A stretch of DNA of 49,421 bases from Deltaproteobacteria bacterium (GTDB lineage: Bacteria > Desulfobacterota > BSN033 > UBA1163), in assembly GCA_018333535.1 (NCBI GenBank), contig JAGXTA010000025.1, positions 1 through 49,421 of the forward strand, in the 5' to 3' direction. A program made the translations under genes and the position numbers. Shown piece by piece: positions 1 to 11,475 of this stretch (its first letter is position 1; each line of letters starts with the position of its first letter). A model generated the notes under the pieces. It searched no databases and had not been told where the DNA came from. It saw nothing but the letters and a program-made list of their open reading frames with translations.

Positions 1-2
1 CC

Positions 3-128
3 CTCCATACCCTGAAAAAACAAACTAAAACCGATGTCGCCTCTGCATTCAAAACAATCCTCGATCAACTCGCAACAGATCCCTCTCTGGACCCTTATAA
101 TCTGCTCTTTCCAAACGACACGTCTTGA
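3..128 (+). CDS. 3' end of a CDS cut by the window edge, unknown product
   Basis: An open frame enters from the left edge and ends at a TGA at 126-128, giving about 41 C-terminal residues that end in LLFPNDTS. The residue mix (DVASAFKTILDQLATDPSLD) looks like real coding sequence: an amphipathic helix followed by an acidic tail. I do not recognise the family. No start can be seen. It is followed by about 445 bases without a convincing gene. Confidence 0.4.
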   Translation, partial: LHTLKKQTKTDVASAFKTILDQLATDPSLDPYNLLFPNDTS

Positions 129-278
129 GAATGCTGAAAGCGGAACACCGTTGGAAAACCAGAGATTCTTCTGATCTGCTTCCTTAGAATCAGAAACGAT
201 AGCGCTATACCTTATTCTTGGCTGAACCAAAGCGCCCCCCCGCTTCAGTGACGCATTACTGACAACCCTCCTTTTTTG

Positions 279-307
279 TTGACAAAAACAGTAGTTTTTA
301 GGAAAAT
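279..307 (+). promoter_or_regulatory. Possible sigma70 promoter for the PAS kinase
   Basis: TTGACA at 279-284 is followed after 17 bases by GAAAAT at 302-307, a perfect -35 with a weak -10. It would give a leader of about 260 bases before the ATG at 574. The rest of 129-573 holds only the G/C-run repeat described separately; the 62-codon frame at 319-507 runs through that repeat and is not a credible gene. Confidence 0.35.
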
Positions 308-438
308 GTGAAACTTAAATGGGAGTCGAGAGACAAAATGGAACCAATGCTTTGGCCCAGAACTTGCGTCACTCACTCACTCACTTTACCCCATTTAGAA
401 AGCCTTCATATATTCTCACGAATTTTCTGTGGATATGT

Positions 439-513
439 CCCCCCTCTTGTAACCCCCTCTATTCCCCCCTTAAACTAAGGGGCCTGCCGCAGGAGAGGGG
501 GGGGTAGAGGGAG
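439..513. repeat. C-run/G-run imperfect inverted repeat
   Basis: C-rich runs on the left (from 439) face G-rich runs on the right (to 513) around a central GCCTGCCGCAGG palindrome. This is one of several dispersed CCCCCT/AGGGGG fold-back repeats in the window; see also 14389-14467, 44525-44645 and 49228-49272. It lies 60 bases upstream of the kinase start. Confidence 0.6.
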
Positions 514-573
514 TTATGAATTTCTTGTGGAATCCGACATTATAAGCAACAGTACCTTAAAAGGAGATGACAG

Positions 574-3500
574 ATGAAAGGTGATAAGAGAGGAAAGGGG
601 AAATCAGCTAAGCCTCCGGGGCCACGAAGTGCTTCCTCGTCTGAAGTCAAAAGCGTGAGCGGGACTTCATCCGGTCATGTCCATAGCATCAGCATACGGC
701 CTGAGGATGTAAGTTTCACCAGGATGCTTGAAACGCTCAAACCGCATGATCACCTCTGTCTTATTTATGAATCGCAGGAGGAGTGGCGGGCTGCTGCGGC
801 GCCTTTCATTTCCATCGGACTGAAACAGGGTGAGAAATGTATTTATATCGTCGATACCAGCACGGCCGAAGAAATCCGCAAATATCTTCTTGAGGAAGGG
901 GTTGACGTAGCCTCAGCCGAGAAGTCCGGACAGCTTTCAATCCTGCATGAGACCGAGGCCTATACCAGGGAGGGCTCCTTTGACCCTGATAGGATGATTG
1001 CCCTGCTGATATCGGAAACGGAAAAAGCTGTTTCTGAGGGCTATCCAGCCCTTCGGACCACAGGTGAAATGACCTGGGTGCTGCGTGGCTATCCTGGGTC
1101 AGCAAAACTCTTGGAATATGAGGCAAAACTCAATAGAGATTTATTTCCCCAATATCCCTGCCTGGCTATCTGTCAGTATGACCGCTGGAAATTCGACCCT
1201 GAGATCATTAAGGGTGTAATCATGACGCATCCGCTGCTGGTGCGTGGTAGCCGCGTTTATCGCAACTTCTATTATGTCGAACCGAAAGAGTTTCTTCATG
1301 AAAAGCATGCTGAGGCACAAGTTCAACACTGGTTGAATAATATTGAGAGAGAGCGCCTGATATGGAAAGAACTTCGGGAAAGCGAGGAGAGTTTCAAGGC
1401 TGTCACAGAAAACGCCAATGATGGGATAGTCGTTGCGGCAAGTGATGGAACCCACCTCTATGCAAATAAACGTGCATCCGAGATAACAGGTTACGGCATC
1501 GAGGAGCTTCTTAAGATAGGGATGAAGGATCTTGCCCATCCAGATGAGATTCCAAAACTCTCTGAGAGGCTCAAGAAGAGAATTGCCGGAGAAGAGGTTG
1601 CGAGACAGTATGAGACGGCTATCGTACATAAAGAGGGAACGGCAGTGTCGATTGAGATAACGGGAGCAAAAGGTTTCTGGCATGGTCGGGTTGCAGATAT
1701 AGTCGTCTTCCGTGACATCACCGAGCGCAAGCGGGCGGAAATCTTGCTTCGACAGTCTCTGGATCAGATCGACCTTCTTCTCAATGCGAGTTCTTATATT
1801 CTCTATCGTTCCGAAGTCTTTGGTGATTTTGACGCAACATACATCAGTAGCAATACTGAACCTATTCTTGGCTACAAACCGGATGATTTCTTACAGAAAG
1901 GCTTTTGGGCAAGCAAAATCCATCCCGAAGATGCACCACGCATTTTTACAGAACTTAATCAACTCTTCGAGCATGGCTTCTATAAGCACGAATACCGATT
2001 TCAGCACAAAAATGGATCCTGGCGTTGGATGTTTGACGAGTTGAGACTGAATAGGGATGAACAGGGTAATCCCAAGGACATCCTCGGTAGCATGGTGGAC
2101 ATCACCGAGCGCAAGCGGGTGGAGGGGGTGCTGAGGGAGAATGAAAAACGGCAACAGAAATATTCAACTTTGCTTTCGGAATTGATTAATAGGGGAGAAT
2201 TCTTTTCCGGTGAACCGGGAGAAAACCTTCGGAGTATTACGACAATATCTGCCCGCTTAATGAATACCGAGAGAGTTAGCATTTGGACCTACAATAAGGA
2301 TTATTCACAGATTCGCTGTGAGGACTTGTTTGAGCTGAGTAAAGGCGCTCACAGCGAAGGTGAGGTATTGCAATCTTCTGAGTTTCCCGATTATACCTCC
2401 AACCACAAAATCGGCAGGGTCATTGCGGCAGAAGATGTTTTCACCGACCCTCGCACGTCAAAAATTCCCGCTTCTTATTATAATGCCTACGGCATCAAAT
2501 CATTGCTGGGCGCACCCGTCTGGGTTCATGACAGGCTTGTGGGTCTTTTAAGCTTCGAGCATGTCGGGGAGATTCGGCAATGGCAACCTGAAGAGGAACA
2601 ATTGGCACAGACACTTGCGACTTATGTGTCTATCTGTTTCGAAGCCTCTGAGCGCAAGCGGGCGGAGGATGCATTACAACAGAATGAGGAACGATACCGA
2701 ACCTTGGTCGAAGAAAGCTTTGATGGAATCTTTATCCAAAAAGGGCCTAAGATTATTTTTGTTAATCGACGTCTGTCTGAGATGCTCGGTTATGATAAGA
2801 GTGAATTAGAGGGAATGGATCACTGGTTGGTTTATCATCCTGATTATCAGGAATTAACACGAGAACGGGCAAAGGCGAGAATGCGGGGAGAGAAGGTTCC
2901 CGCCCAGTATGAGGTCAAATTACAGCGCAAAGATGGTTCTGCCTTTGATGGAGAGATTCTGGCCCGAAGGATCATGTTTGGAGATGAACCAGGGATCCAA
3001 GTCTGGATTAGGGACATCACCGAGCGAAAGAAAGCCGAGGAGACCATTAAACCCTCAGAAGAAAAGTTCTCAAAGGCTTTTAGGGCCAGCCCGGCCTGGG
3101 TGATCATCAGTTCCCTTGAAGAAGGCCGCTATATTGAAGTGAACGATGCTTTTCTTAAAAGCATGGGATTTAGACGTGATGAAGTGATTGGCCGAACAGT
3201 TTTTGAACTAAAGACTTGGGTAAACCCCAAAGCTCGTACCCGTCTCATCTCTGAATTGAAGGAGAGGGGGTCTGTAAGAAATATGGAGGTGAAGGTTCGT
3301 AAAAAGTCGGGTGAACTCCTCGATATCCTACTTTCGGCAGAGGTTGTCGAGATAGCAGGAGAGCAGTGTATGCTTTCGGCCTCAATCGACATCACCGAGC
3401 GGAAGCAGTTAGAAGAAGGGCGGAGGAAAAGCGAGGAGTTTCAGCGGGCGATGGTCGTTTGCTCGCCCGTAGCGCTCTACAGCCTCGACCCGGATGGAAA

Positions 3501-5331
3501 CGTGCTGACTTGGAACGCGTCGGCTGAGCGGGTGTTCGGCTGGGCGGCCGAGGAGGTAGTGGGCAAACCGCTGCCGATCGTGCCGGGAGACAAACAGGAG
3601 GAATTCCGCGAAATCTGTCGGCGCGTGATGTTGGGTCAGACCTTTTCGAACCTGGAGACCATCCGCCGGAAAAAGGATGGCACACGCCTTAACGTCAGCC
3701 TTTCCACTGCCCCCATTCTCGACGCCGAGGGCAATGTCATAGGCATTATGAGCGGCCTGGTGGACATCACCGAGAGCAAGCGTGCCGACGAGAAACTAAA
3801 AGAAAGTGAAGAGAGATACCGTAAATTCTTTGACGAGGATCTAACCGGAGATTTTATCTCTACACCAGAAGGCAAAATCTTATTATGCAATCCCGCTTTT
3901 GCCAACATTCTCGGATTCAAATCTGTTGATGAAGCTTTAGAGACCTCGGGTTCTTCCCTTTATTTCAAAGAAAGCGAATGGCATAAATTCCTTCAGTTAT
4001 TAGGTGAAAATAAAAGACTGGTAAATTATGAAGAAAAGCTCATTAGGAATGATGGGGAAAAGATTAATGTTATAGAAAATGTGATCGGTACATTTGATGG
4101 TCAAGGTAAGTTAATTGAAATAAAGGGCTACATATTTGACATCACCGAGCGCAAGCGGGCTGAAGAAGAGAGGAAAACCCTCGAGGGACAGCTTCATCAA
4201 TCCCAGAAGATGGAGGGGATTGGTCGCCTCGCAGGCGGGATCGCCCATGACTTCAACAATGTGCTCACCATCATCAAGGGTTACAGCCAGCTCTCCTTGA
4301 TAGACCTGAAGAAAGGAGATCCTTTGATAGATAATATTGAGCAAATCCAGAAAGCCACAGACCGGGCGGTGGATCTGACCCGTCAGCTCCTCGCCTTCAG
4401 CCGTCGGCAGGTCATGGAGATGAAGGTGGTTGATCTCAACACCATCATCAGAGACCTGGGGAAGATGCTCTTAAGGATTATTGGTGAGGATATAGAGCTG
4501 GTCACTTTCCTTGCCGATAGTTTGGGAAGGGTCAAGGTGGACCCAGGTCAAATGGAGCAGGTGATTGTTAATCTGACTGTTAATGCAAGGGATGCCATGC
4601 CCTCCGGTGGAAAACTGACCATAGAGACAGCCAATGTGGAGCTGGATGAGAAATATGCTCGCAACCATGTGGCAGTGAAGACGGGTCGGTATGTGATGCT
4701 TTCGGTAAGCGATACAGGAACGGGAATAACTCCGGAGGTGAAAGAACGGATCTTTGAACCTTTCTATACGACAAAAGAGAAAGGAAAGGGCACAGGTTTA
4801 GGCTTATCCACGGTCTATGGAATTGTGAAGCAGAGCGGCGGGAATATCTGGGTATATAGCGAGCCGGGAAAGGGAACTACCTTTAAGATTTATCTTCCCC
4901 GTGTGGATGAACCTCTTGAAGAGATAAAGGGAAAAGAGGAGTTAGAAGAGATTCCTCATGGTCATGAAACAGTCCTTGTTGTGGAGGATGAGGAAGAAGT
5001 CCGAAAATTAGCGGTCAAGGTCTTACAGAAACAGGGATATCAGGTTTTAGATGCGCCCAATGCCGGGATTGCTTTACTTCTTTTCAAACAGCATGTGGGA
5101 GAGATTCATCTCATATTAACCGATGTGGTCATGCCTCAGATGAGCGGACCTGATTTAGTCAAACATCTCGCCCCCCTCCCTCCCGTGACCAAAGTCCTTT
5201 ACATGTCGGGATATACGGATAATGCGATTGTCCACCATGGAGTTTTAGAAGAGGGGATGAATTTCATCCAGAAGCCTTTCTCGCCCGATATTCTCGCCAG
5301 AAAGGTGAGGGAGGCGCTGGATAAAGCTTAG
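574..5331 (+). CDS. Soluble MEDS/multi-PAS/GAF hybrid sensor histidine kinase
   Basis: A 1585-residue cytoplasmic sensor with no membrane segment. Domain order with rough residues: MEDS/DcmR-type sensory domain 45-235 (DHLCLIYES start); PAS 265-385; PAS 390-513; GAF 525-690; four more PAS domains ending near 818, 943, 1068 and 1195; HisKA with phospho-acceptor His1225 (GGIAHDFNN); HATPase (N box NLTVNARDAM, GTGLGLS); and a C-terminal receiver with Asp1517 (LTDVVMPQ). Each PAS ends in DITERKRAE or a close variant. It should autophosphorylate and pass phosphate to its own receiver; no separate output gene is adjacent. MEDS domains occur in sensors of small organic or one-carbon compounds, but the ligand here is unknown. 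The start has the RBS AAAGGAG 8 bases upstream. PAS5 and PAS6 differ strongly in base composition (see findings). Confidence 0.9.
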   Translation: MKGDKRGKGKSAKPPGPRSASSSEVKSVSGTSSGHVHSISIRPEDVSFTRMLETLKPHDHLCLIYESQEEWRAAAAPFISIGLKQGEKCIYIVDTSTAEEIRKYLLEEGVDVASAEKSGQLSILHETEAYTREGSFDPDRMIALLISETEKAVSEGYPALRTTGEMTWVLRGYPGSAKLLEYEAKLNRDLFPQYPCLAICQYDRWKFDPEIIKGVIMTHPLLVRGSRVYRNFYYVEPKEFLHEKHAEAQVQHWLNNIERERLIWKELRESEESFKAVTENANDGIVVAASDGTHLYANKRASEITGYGIEELLKIGMKDLAHPDEIPKLSERLKKRIAGEEVARQYETAIVHKEGTAVSIEITGAKGFWHGRVADIVVFRDITERKRAEILLRQSLDQIDLLLNASSYILYRSEVFGDFDATYISSNTEPILGYKPDDFLQKGFWASKIHPEDAPRIFTELNQLFEHGFYKHEYRFQHKNGSWRWMFDELRLNRDEQGNPKDILGSMVDITERKRVEGVLRENEKRQQKYSTLLSELINRGEFFSGEPGENLRSITTISARLMNTERVSIWTYNKDYSQIRCEDLFELSKGAHSEGEVLQSSEFPDYTSNHKIGRVIAAEDVFTDPRTSKIPASYYNAYGIKSLLGAPVWVHDRLVGLLSFEHVGEIRQWQPEEEQLAQTLATYVSICFEASERKRAEDALQQNEERYRTLVEESFDGIFIQKGPKIIFVNRRLSEMLGYDKSELEGMDHWLVYHPDYQELTRERAKARMRGEKVPAQYEVKLQRKDGSAFDGEILARRIMFGDEPGIQVWIRDITERKKAEETIKPSEEKFSKAFRASPAWVIISSLEEGRYIEVNDAFLKSMGFRRDEVIGRTVFELKTWVNPKARTRLISELKERGSVRNMEVKVRKKSGELLDILLSAEVVEIAGEQCMLSASIDITERKQLEEGRRKSEEFQRAMVVCSPVALYSLDPDGNVLTWNASAERVFGWAAEEVVGKPLPIVPGDKQEEFREICRRVMLGQTFSNLETIRRKKDGTRLNVSLSTAPILDAEGNVIGIMSGLVDITESKRADEKLKESEERYRKFFDEDLTGDFISTPEGKILLCNPAFANILGFKSVDEALETSGSSLYFKESEWHKFLQLLGENKRLVNYEEKLIRNDGEKINVIENVIGTFDGQGKLIEIKGYIFDITERKRAEEERKTLEGQLHQSQKMEGIGRLAGGIAHDFNNVLTIIKGYSQLSLIDLKKGDPLIDNIEQIQKATDRAVDLTRQLLAFSRRQVMEMKVVDLNTIIRDLGKMLLRIIGEDIELVTFLADSLGRVKVDPGQMEQVIVNLTVNARDAMPSGGKLTIETANVELDEKYARNHVAVKTGRYVMLSVSDTGTGITPEVKERIFEPFYTTKEKGKGTGLGLSTVYGIVKQSGGNIWVYSEPGKGTTFKIYLPRVDEPLEEIKGKEELEEIPHGHETVLVVEDEEEVRKLAVKVLQKQGYQVLDAPNAGIALLLFKQHVGEIHLILTDVVMPQMSGPDLVKHLAPLPPVTKVLYMSGYTDNAIVHHGVLEEGMNFIQKPFSPDILARKVREALDKA

Positions 5332-5400
5332 TTCGGAGTGATGAGTTCGGAGCTTGGAGACAAGGGATATAGAATAAGTTCGGAATTCGGAACAGGGAAC
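5332..5400. repeat. TTCGGAGT-type dispersed repeat
   Basis: Four copies of (A)GTTCGGA in 70 bases directly after the kinase stop. The same word recurs at 9346-9425, 13231-13260 and 41893-41920, always between genes. The rest of the stretch to 5578 shows no gene and no clear terminator. Confidence 0.65.
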
Positions 5401-5578
5401 TCGCCTGCCTGCCCCTCCCTACCGAAAGCAGGGGGTTCGAAGCACAGAGGTCGGAGGAGAAAAAAGCAATATGCAATCGATGGGGAATGGTGGATATGGA
5501 GGAATCGGGGATGTTTTCCTATTTTACCGAAACGGGCTTTCCAATAATGATAGCGCTTATCTCATCTAAGACATCCTT

Positions 5579-5914
5579 TTAATAAGGTTCTCTTGCCAGG
5601 ATAACATTGTCAGAGATATGTTTGTGATGCGGATGGGAGGTTACTTCAGGATGGTGAGGGGCATTATCGTAGCGGAACAACATCTGCCCAATAGGGTTCA
5701 TATAATGGAATCTGTATTTTCCAATTGTTAAAGCATAATGGGTTTCAATAACAAAGATCGCTATTTCCAGGACGGATGAATCTAAAAATAGGAGGGATCC
5801 TCTTAAATAGAGGGTTTTCCCATCCGGCGAAAAGTGTTTTTGGATATTTGAAGAGAGAACAATTGGAGAGAATGAAATGGTTTTATCAATATTATCTATA
5901 AAAGCTTTGATCAC
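5579..5914 (-). CDS. tumE: TumE/DUF6516-family toxin of a type II TA pair
   Basis: About 111 residues from the GTG at 5914, whose first bases overlap the antitoxin stop as GTGA, a classic coupled start. An upstream in-frame ATG at 5953 would give 124 residues but overlap the antitoxin by 43 bases. The protein carries the features I associate with TumE-family (DUF6516) toxins: KTLYLRGSLLFLDSSVLEIAIF in the core, a YRFHYMN strand, and the C-terminal FRYDNAPHHPEV followed by HPHHKH, which look like catalytic or metal-binding residues. The family is known as the toxin half of a small TA module. It appears intact. Confidence 0.75.
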   Translation of the reverse strand: MIKAFIDNIDKTISFSPIVLSSNIQKHFSPDGKTLYLRGSLLFLDSSVLEIAIFVIETHYALTIGKYRFHYMNPIGQMLFRYDNAPHHPEVTSHPHHKHISDNVILAREPY

Positions 5915-6162
5915 TGAAGGACTGACCGAAGAACAGATTGGGTTTTCTCCCACTGCTCGAGGAGTTTAGCAAAAGCATACCAGTCAAAAAAATCAGCATC
6001 GTCACCCATCTTGCCCGATTCAAATTGTTTTAAAAATGTGTCGGTTGGGGAATGATATTTTTGCTCAAAATCTTTGATCGCCTTTTCATAAAAAGCCATT
6101 GCATTTGAACAAAGAGTATATTCACGCTTTAGGGAGATTTTGATTTCTTCAGTTAATTCCAT
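5911..6162 (-). CDS. Antitoxin partner of the TumE-like toxin
   Basis: 83 residues, acidic and helical, with a C-terminal DDADFFDWYAFAKLLEQWEK segment of the kind found in small proteins beside DUF6516 toxins. It is upstream of the toxin and overlaps it by four bases (GTGA), so the antitoxin is made first. The ATG at 6162 lies only six bases after a TATAAA -10 box and has no ribosome binding site, so the message is probably leaderless. The assignment rests mainly on position and pairing. Confidence 0.65.
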   Translation of the reverse strand: MELTEEIKISLKREYTLCSNAMAFYEKAIKDFEQKYHSPTDTFLKQFESGKMGDDADFFDWYAFAKLLEQWEKTQSVLRSVLQ

Positions 6163-6168
6163 GGGTTC

Positions 6169-6197
6169 TTTATAACCAAATGGTTTTTGAAAGTCAA
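6169..6197 (-). promoter_or_regulatory. Leaderless sigma70 promoter of the TA operon
   Basis: On the minus strand TTGACT (6197-6192), 17 bases, TATAAA (6174-6169), then six bases and the ATG at 6162. The predicted transcription start falls on or next to the A of the start codon. Confidence 0.7.
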
Positions 6198-6261
6198 GAT
6201 ATTTCCTCTTCCGAGGGTATCCCCTCAGTTATGGGGGAGATTTTTATAAAATATGTAGAGC

Positions 6262-6420
6262 TTTCCTGCCTTCGTCCCGCAGAGCGGGACTTCGTGCAGG
6301 CAGGCATTTATTGAGGGTTTCCGGCTCGTAGAGCCTACGGATCGGAGGGCGGAGTTCGTCCCGACTAAATCGGGCCGCCTGCCCAGAAGGGCCTCTGGCC
6401 CGGAGGGACGCTACGAGAAA
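6262..6420. repeat. Cluster of small perfect hairpins
   Basis: Successive short palindromes with 3-5 base loops: GTCCCGCAGAGCGGGAC, GGCTCGTAGAGCC, CCCGACTAAATCGGG, GCCCAGAAGGGC and GGCCTCTGGCC. No open frame is supported. It fills the gap between the TA promoter and the 3' end of glnD. A cluster of the same style lies at 40953-41108. Confidence 0.6.
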
Positions 6421-6442
6421 AAAGCCACTCCAAAATCAAAAC

Positions 6443-9425
<2,983 letters not shown>

Positions 9426-9427
9426 TT

Positions 9428-10738
9428 TTAGAATGAGTACCCTGCTTCCCCATGTTGACTTAAATCCAGACCATTGATTTCGTGCTCTTCGCTCACCCTC
9501 AAGCCCATGGTCCAGTCGAGGATTTTCAGCAAAATGAGGGTTACGACAAAAGAATATATCCATGCGACTAACACTGTCAATGCCTGTATTCCCAAGAGGG
9601 ATGGATTGCCAAAAAAGAGGCCGTCGTTTCCAGCCGGGTTAATCGCCTTGGAGGCAAAGAGGCCTGTTGCCAAAGCTCCCCATGTTCCACCCACTCCATG
9701 GACTCCGACGACATCAAGAGAGTCGTCGTATCGAAGCTTCGTTTTGAGATTGATCGCAAAATAACATAACACGCCGGCGACAAACCCGATGAGGATGGCG
9801 GACATGGGCCCCACAAAACCGGAAGCTGGGGTGATGGCCACCAATCCTGCCACGGCACCCGAGGCCGCGCCAAGGGCTGTGGGATTGCCACGATATCGCC
9901 ATTCAGCGATCATCCAGGAAAGGGCGGCAGAAGCGGTTGAGATGTGAGTCACAACGAATGCAGAGGTTGCGAGGGAACCTGAGGCGATCGCGCTGCCACC
10001 GTTAAAGCCGAACCATCCGAACCAGAGCAAGGCCGCGCCCAGAAGGGTCATGGTCAAATTGTGAGGCGGCATTGATTCTTCCCCATAACCTTTTCTCTTT
10101 CCGACCACAAAGGTTGCAGCAAGAGCTGCAATTCCGGAACTGATATGAACGACCAGTCCCCCTGCAAAGTCAAGGGCGCCGAGTTCTCTGATCCACCCGC
10201 CCACTCCCCAGACCCAGTGGGCCAGGGGGTCGTAGACGAAGGTTGCCCAGAGGATGAGGAAGACCAGATAGGTCTTGAATTTAAAGCGCTCGGCGAAGGC
10301 TCCTGTAATCAAAGCGGGGGTGATAACGGCAAACATCATCTGAAAAATCATAAATGCCTGATGGGGAACGGTTGCACAATAGTCGGGATGAGGATCGAGC
10401 CCGACTCCTCTCAACCCGATCCAGTCGAGGCTTCCGATCACTCCTCCGATATCAGGGCCGAAGGCGAGGCTGTATCCATAAAGAACCCACTGGATGGTGA
10501 TGACACCAAGAGCGATAAAGCTCTGCATGATCGTCCCCAGCACATTTTTTCTCCTGACCATGCCGCCGTAGAAGAGGGCCAGGCCGGGCGTCATCAGCAT
10601 GACCAGGGCCGAAGAAATCAAGATCCAGGTAGTATCTCCCGTGTCCACTTTGAGTGGGTTGTTCCCTGTTGTCTCAGCAAAGGCAATACCTGCCATTAAA
10701 AGGATGAACATCAGCAATGAGCTTAAAAATATTTTCAT
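9428..10738 (-). CDS. amtB: Ammonium transporter AmtB
   Basis: 436 residues: a cleavable N-terminal signal ending near AGIAFA, then the Amt/Rh fold with about eleven membrane helices. The pore twin histidines lie in GGLVVHISSGIAAL and VVGVHGVGGTWGAL. It conducts ammonium and is blocked by unmodified PII, encoded next door. The ATG is preceded by AGGAG. A sigma54 promoter lies about 95 bases upstream, so the operon should be switched on by an NtrC-type activator under nitrogen limitation. Confidence 0.97.
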   Translation of the reverse strand: MKIFLSSLLMFILLMAGIAFAETTGNNPLKVDTGDTTWILISSALVMLMTPGLALFYGGMVRRKNVLGTIMQSFIALGVITIQWVLYGYSLAFGPDIGGVIGSLDWIGLRGVGLDPHPDYCATVPHQAFMIFQMMFAVITPALITGAFAERFKFKTYLVFLILWATFVYDPLAHWVWGVGGWIRELGALDFAGGLVVHISSGIAALAATFVVGKRKGYGEESMPPHNLTMTLLGAALLWFGWFGFNGGSAIASGSLATSAFVVTHISTASAALSWMIAEWRYRGNPTALGAASGAVAGLVAITPASGFVGPMSAILIGFVAGVLCYFAINLKTKLRYDDSLDVVGVHGVGGTWGALATGLFASKAINPAGNDGLFFGNPSLLGIQALTVLVAWIYSFVVTLILLKILDWTMGLRVSEEHEINGLDLSQHGEAGYSF

Positions 10739-10831
10739 CTCGACTCTCCTCTCCCCTAACTTCTTTGCAGTCTCCGACCCGGAGGGAAAAAAGGGGGCAT
10801 TTGAAAACTGTTTTTTATGTCATTCCTAAGT

Positions 10832-10847
10832 AGCAATCCCTGTGCCA
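10832..10847 (-). promoter_or_regulatory. Sigma54 (-24/-12) promoter of amtB-glnB-glnD
   Basis: On the minus strand TGGCACAGGGATTGCT matches the TGGCAC-N5-TTGC consensus with exact GG-GC spacing. The predicted leader of roughly 80 bases contains a small CTCCG/CGGAG hairpin and a strong RBS before the ATG at 10738. The stretch 10850-11019 shows no convincing gene. Confidence 0.85.
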
Positions 10848-11019
10848 GCGAATTAACCAAAAAATTCAATTTAGTTTTTATAGAAACAATTCAGTGGCTT
10901 GAAGATATTCACTTGAGAAGATTTTCGATTGAAACCGAATTACACGAAATGCACTGCTTGTTGAATTTTAGGCATCCTGTTGAAAAACAGACAAATGAAA
11001 CTTGGGGTTTATTGCGGGA

Positions 11020-11313
11020 ATGCGTACCAATGCATCCCGATCTCAAAAGGCTAAGATCACGGTTACCTTAAGCAATGATCTAGTTCATCAAATCGATAAG
11101 CTGCTCGATTCTCCGGAAGCAAGCTCCCGAAGCCAAATGGTAGAGGAGGCGGTGCGCCGATGGTTGCGCGACCAAGCTCAAAAAGAACTTGAGCGCGAAA
11201 CAGAAGAATATTACCTTTCCCTCTCTAAAACAGAACGCAATGATGATCAGGAGTGGTCCAGGATAGCTGCACGTTCAGCCAGACGCTTATGGGGTAAGTG
11301 GATCCTAAATTGA
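11020..11313 (+). CDS. Ribbon-helix-helix antitoxin-like protein, C-terminus altered
   Basis: 97 residues from the ATG at 11020. The N-terminal half is a CopG/RHH_1 DNA-binding domain (KITVTLSNDLVHQIDKLLD... SRSQMVEEAVRRWL), the usual form of MazE-like or ParD-like antitoxins. The second half is charged and helical and would bind a toxin. The stop codon TGA lies inside the left terminal repeat of the 11304-11449 element (WILN then stop), so the natural C-terminus has probably been replaced and any downstream toxin lost. No strong RBS is seen. Confidence 0.6.
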   Translation: MRTNASRSQKAKITVTLSNDLVHQIDKLLDSPEASSRSQMVEEAVRRWLRDQAQKELERETEEYYLSLSKTERNDDQEWSRIAARSARRLWGKWILN

Positions 11314-11449
11314 GCGATTCTTTTTCCAATGCAAGATTTTTGGGTCAGGAGACCCGAATCTACCCTCTTATTAAACAACCCAAAGGGTAGGGTGCAGGTC
11401 TCCTGACCTGCACTAATAAGGGTGGCCTTACAAAACCGCTCAATTTAGG
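11304..11449. mobile_element. 146-bp fold-back/MITE-like element
   Basis: Perfect 13-bp terminal inverted repeats CCTAAATTGAGCG (11304-11316) and CGCTCAATTTAGG (11437-11449). Nested inside is a second perfect inverted pair, GGTCAGGAGACC at 11343-11354 and GGTCTCCTGACC at 11397-11408. No coding capacity. I could not find a clear target duplication. The TIR core AATTGAGCG is shared with the larger element at 23041-23408. Confidence 0.7.
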
Positions 11450-11475
11450 TAGATCTTTATTGAGGGGAAGAGGCC

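Noticed and set aside
319-507. 62-codon frame before the PAS kinase
   Set aside because: Runs through a C/G-run repeat and has no domain-like sequence.
10817-11071. 84-codon frame upstream of the RHH gene
   Set aside because: Its start region overlaps the amtB sigma54 promoter, it has no RBS, and it overlaps the better supported RHH frame.
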